Assembly: GCA_910583775.1 (NCBI GenBank)
Contig: CAJTYD010000031.1
Location: forward strand, 1 to 29,533
Origin: an uncultured Muribaculaceae bacterium
Lineage (GTDB): Bacteria; Bacteroidota; Bacteroidia; Bacteroidales; Muribaculaceae
Length of the DNA stretch: 29,533 bases
Direction of reading: 5' to 3'
Positions 28,050 through 29,533 of the stretch are shown in pieces (position 1 is the stretch's first letter; the number at the start of each line of letters is the position of its first letter). The position numbers and the translations under genes are program-made. The notes under the pieces were generated by a model, which was given only the letters and a program-made list of their open reading frames with translations, was not told where the DNA came from and did not search any database.

Positions 28050-29501
28050 TGCCCTATAGATGCAGAGCATATCGGTCGAGAGATTGACCAAACGCCGCAT
28101 ATTTTTAATAGAGGGGCTGCGACCCACAAAATCCGTGCGATAGTAACGGAGATTGTTATCGGTTAGTCCGGCTACTTCCTCGCCGTTTGGCTTTGTGAAA
28201 CCCTGAATTACTCGCTTGTTGCGCTCGTAAGTTACATTCTCGCAGATGCCGTTTTCGTTGTTGGTGCAGAGAATACATGTGCGCTTGCCCCCATCATCTG
28301 CATTTAGCTGCATGACTGCATGAAGTGTAGTACCTGAGCCGGCGAAAAAGTCGAGAAAATAGCTATCGTTGCTTCCGCTTATTTTTAATATGGTGCAAAG
28401 TAGATTTAGAGGCTTGGGATAATCAAATTTCTTTTCTGAGAATAAATCCATTACTTCCTTAGTTCCTCGAGCAGAACTTATTGCCTCCTCCAAAATAAGA
28501 TTTTGATACGGATGGCTACGTTCGATTGGAAGATTATTATTATCTACTTTCAAATATTGTTTAAAGTATATGACCCATCTTCCATTTTTCTTAGAGTATA
28601 GTAAAAAATCATTTTCTTGACCCCATTTAACTTTTGACTGCGACCATCTCCAATTCCAAAAAGGCTGCTGATAATTTTCTCCACCTGGATAAACACATGA
28701 GCCATCTGGCATTTCAATGGGATAATTTAAAGCCTCTGAATAATGACTTCCCGTCATACGTCTATCCAACTTATTCGTTATGTAGGGTCCTCTTTCAGCT
28801 TCGTACTCGTCAGAAAGAATATATTTATCTATGTTATCAATAGGTTTTGAGTTTAATAATGTGGTTTCTTTTCTTTTTGAAAACATTAAGACATACTCCG
28901 TTACGGTTTTAATGTCTGTTCCCGTGTTAGATCCTGGTGTAGATTGCCAGATTAAGTTGGCAATGAAATTTTTTTCACCAAAAATCTCATCAACCAAGAT
29001 TCTCAAATTGGCATATTCGTTATCGTCAATTGAAATGAATATAACACCACATTCCGAAAGAAGTTTTTTGGCAATCCGAAGGCGACGAGACATGAAAGAG
29101 AGCCATTTGGAATGGCGGTAGCTGTCCTCGGAATCAACATAGGAGTCATTATAGATAAAGTCCTTGTTGCCTGTATTGTACGGTGGATCGATATAGATTA
29201 CATCGATTTTACCTGCGTGGGTGTAAGAAAGTGTGATGAGGGCTTCGAGATTGTCGCCCTCGATTAGTATATGATTGGGAGCATCGGGACCGGCATCGGT
29301 CAATGCACGCTCTTTGTCCTCGATAAGAACAGGTAACTCGTTGCGCAGTCGTTCTTCTACGTCTTCGGGGTTATCCTCCCACACAAGGCCGTAGGTCTTG
29401 GATTCGCGGAGAAGTCCGAGAAGCGCCGAGCGTTCATCGTCCGTCAATCCTTCCAAAGTCTTGATGCGGTCGATTAATTTATGTCTATCAGTCGCTTTCA
29501 T
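28047..29501 (-). pseudogene. mod: Type III restriction-modification methyltransferase (mod), truncated by prophage
   Basis: A 484-residue frame of a beta-class N6-adenine methyltransferase: motif IV DPPYNTGNKDF (residues 105-115) precedes the target recognition region, and motif I FAGSGTTLHAV (386-396) comes late. Mod subunits are usually near 600-650 residues, and this frame stops at STDMLCIYRA, in the middle of the conserved segment after motif I, with the last codons contributed by phage DNA. Mod recognises and methylates the target site and is needed by the Res nuclease. The recognition region (28480-29100) is more A/T-rich than the flanks, as usual in this variable domain. The missing 3' part and any res gene would lie beyond the phage's left end. 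Confidence 0.85.
28050..28069. mobile_element. Proposed right end of the Mu-like prophage
   Basis: Homology of the mod protein stops here after STDMLCI, and transposase-site-like repeats start at once on the phage side. Mu-type elements end in CA on this strand; CA at 28063-28064 is the best fit, which would make GAGCA (28065-28069) the 5-bp target duplication. The left end is not in the window. Confidence 0.55.
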
Positions 29502-29502
29502 G

Positions 29503-29520
29503 GCGATTCTATGGAATCGC
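29503..29520. other. Inverted repeat upstream of mod
   Basis: GCGATTC (29503-29509) and GAATCGC (29514-29520) with a 4-base loop, directly before the mod start codon. Could be a leader hairpin or an operator. Confidence 0.4.
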
Positions 29521-29533
29521 GGATTCTCCTCGC

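Overview
The window is most of a Mu-like transposable prophage in a Bacteroidales host, plus a piece of host DNA at the right edge. Evidence for the host group: several promoters fit the Bacteroidota primary sigma pattern (TTG, about 20 bp, TAnnTTTG or a close match), starts are mostly not preceded by strong Shine-Dalgarno sequences, and the structural and transposition proteins resemble the Mu-like prophages known from Bacteroides and relatives. Genus cannot be resolved from the sequence.

Layout from right to left. Positions 28065-29501 hold the 5' part of a host type III restriction-modification methyltransferase gene (mod), which ends abruptly where the phage right end appears to start (about 28064). 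Inside the phage edge lie two 16-bp direct repeats (candidate transposase sites), one or two small accessory genes, terminator-like hairpins and a four-copy TGTAACCCTAA array. A CI/LexA-type repressor (26104-26826, +) faces a leftward early promoter whose spacer holds an operator-like sequence. Leftward genes follow: small early genes, a tRNA-like sequence, MuA-type transposase, MuB-type ATPase, a second P-loop ATPase, a GemA-like protein, a small gene split by an amber codon, a DUF3164 protein, a small helix-turn-helix candidate, two tail-completion proteins, a BRO antirepressor with a highly structured leader, and a small gene ending at a bidirectional terminator (16352-16387).

The head module is inverted. 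From a control region at 10349-10598 (14-bp inverted repeat), small and large terminase, a small unknown gene, gp36-like, portal and MuF-like genes run rightward. Prohead protease/scaffold, major capsid, amidase, spanin-like proteins, tail tube candidate, tail chaperone, a 1522-residue tape measure and two tail proteins run leftward to the window edge. The left end of the phage is outside the window.

Most notable observations: (1) a textbook-looking -1 frameshift site (T TTT TTC, 5-nt spacer, 8-bp GC-rich stem) at the end of the portal gene, leading into an ATG-less upstream extension of the MuF ORF; (2) a short repeat present about nine times, always in the same strand orientation whatever the gene strand, in gaps and in frame inside four proteins; (3) a structured RNA candidate with mutually exclusive pairings upstream of the antirepressor; (4) a tRNA-like sequence with intact acceptor, D and T arms but an aberrant anticodon region; (5) a MuF protein with a C-terminal domain resembling toxin-type RNases; (6) apparent phage insertion into a defence gene.
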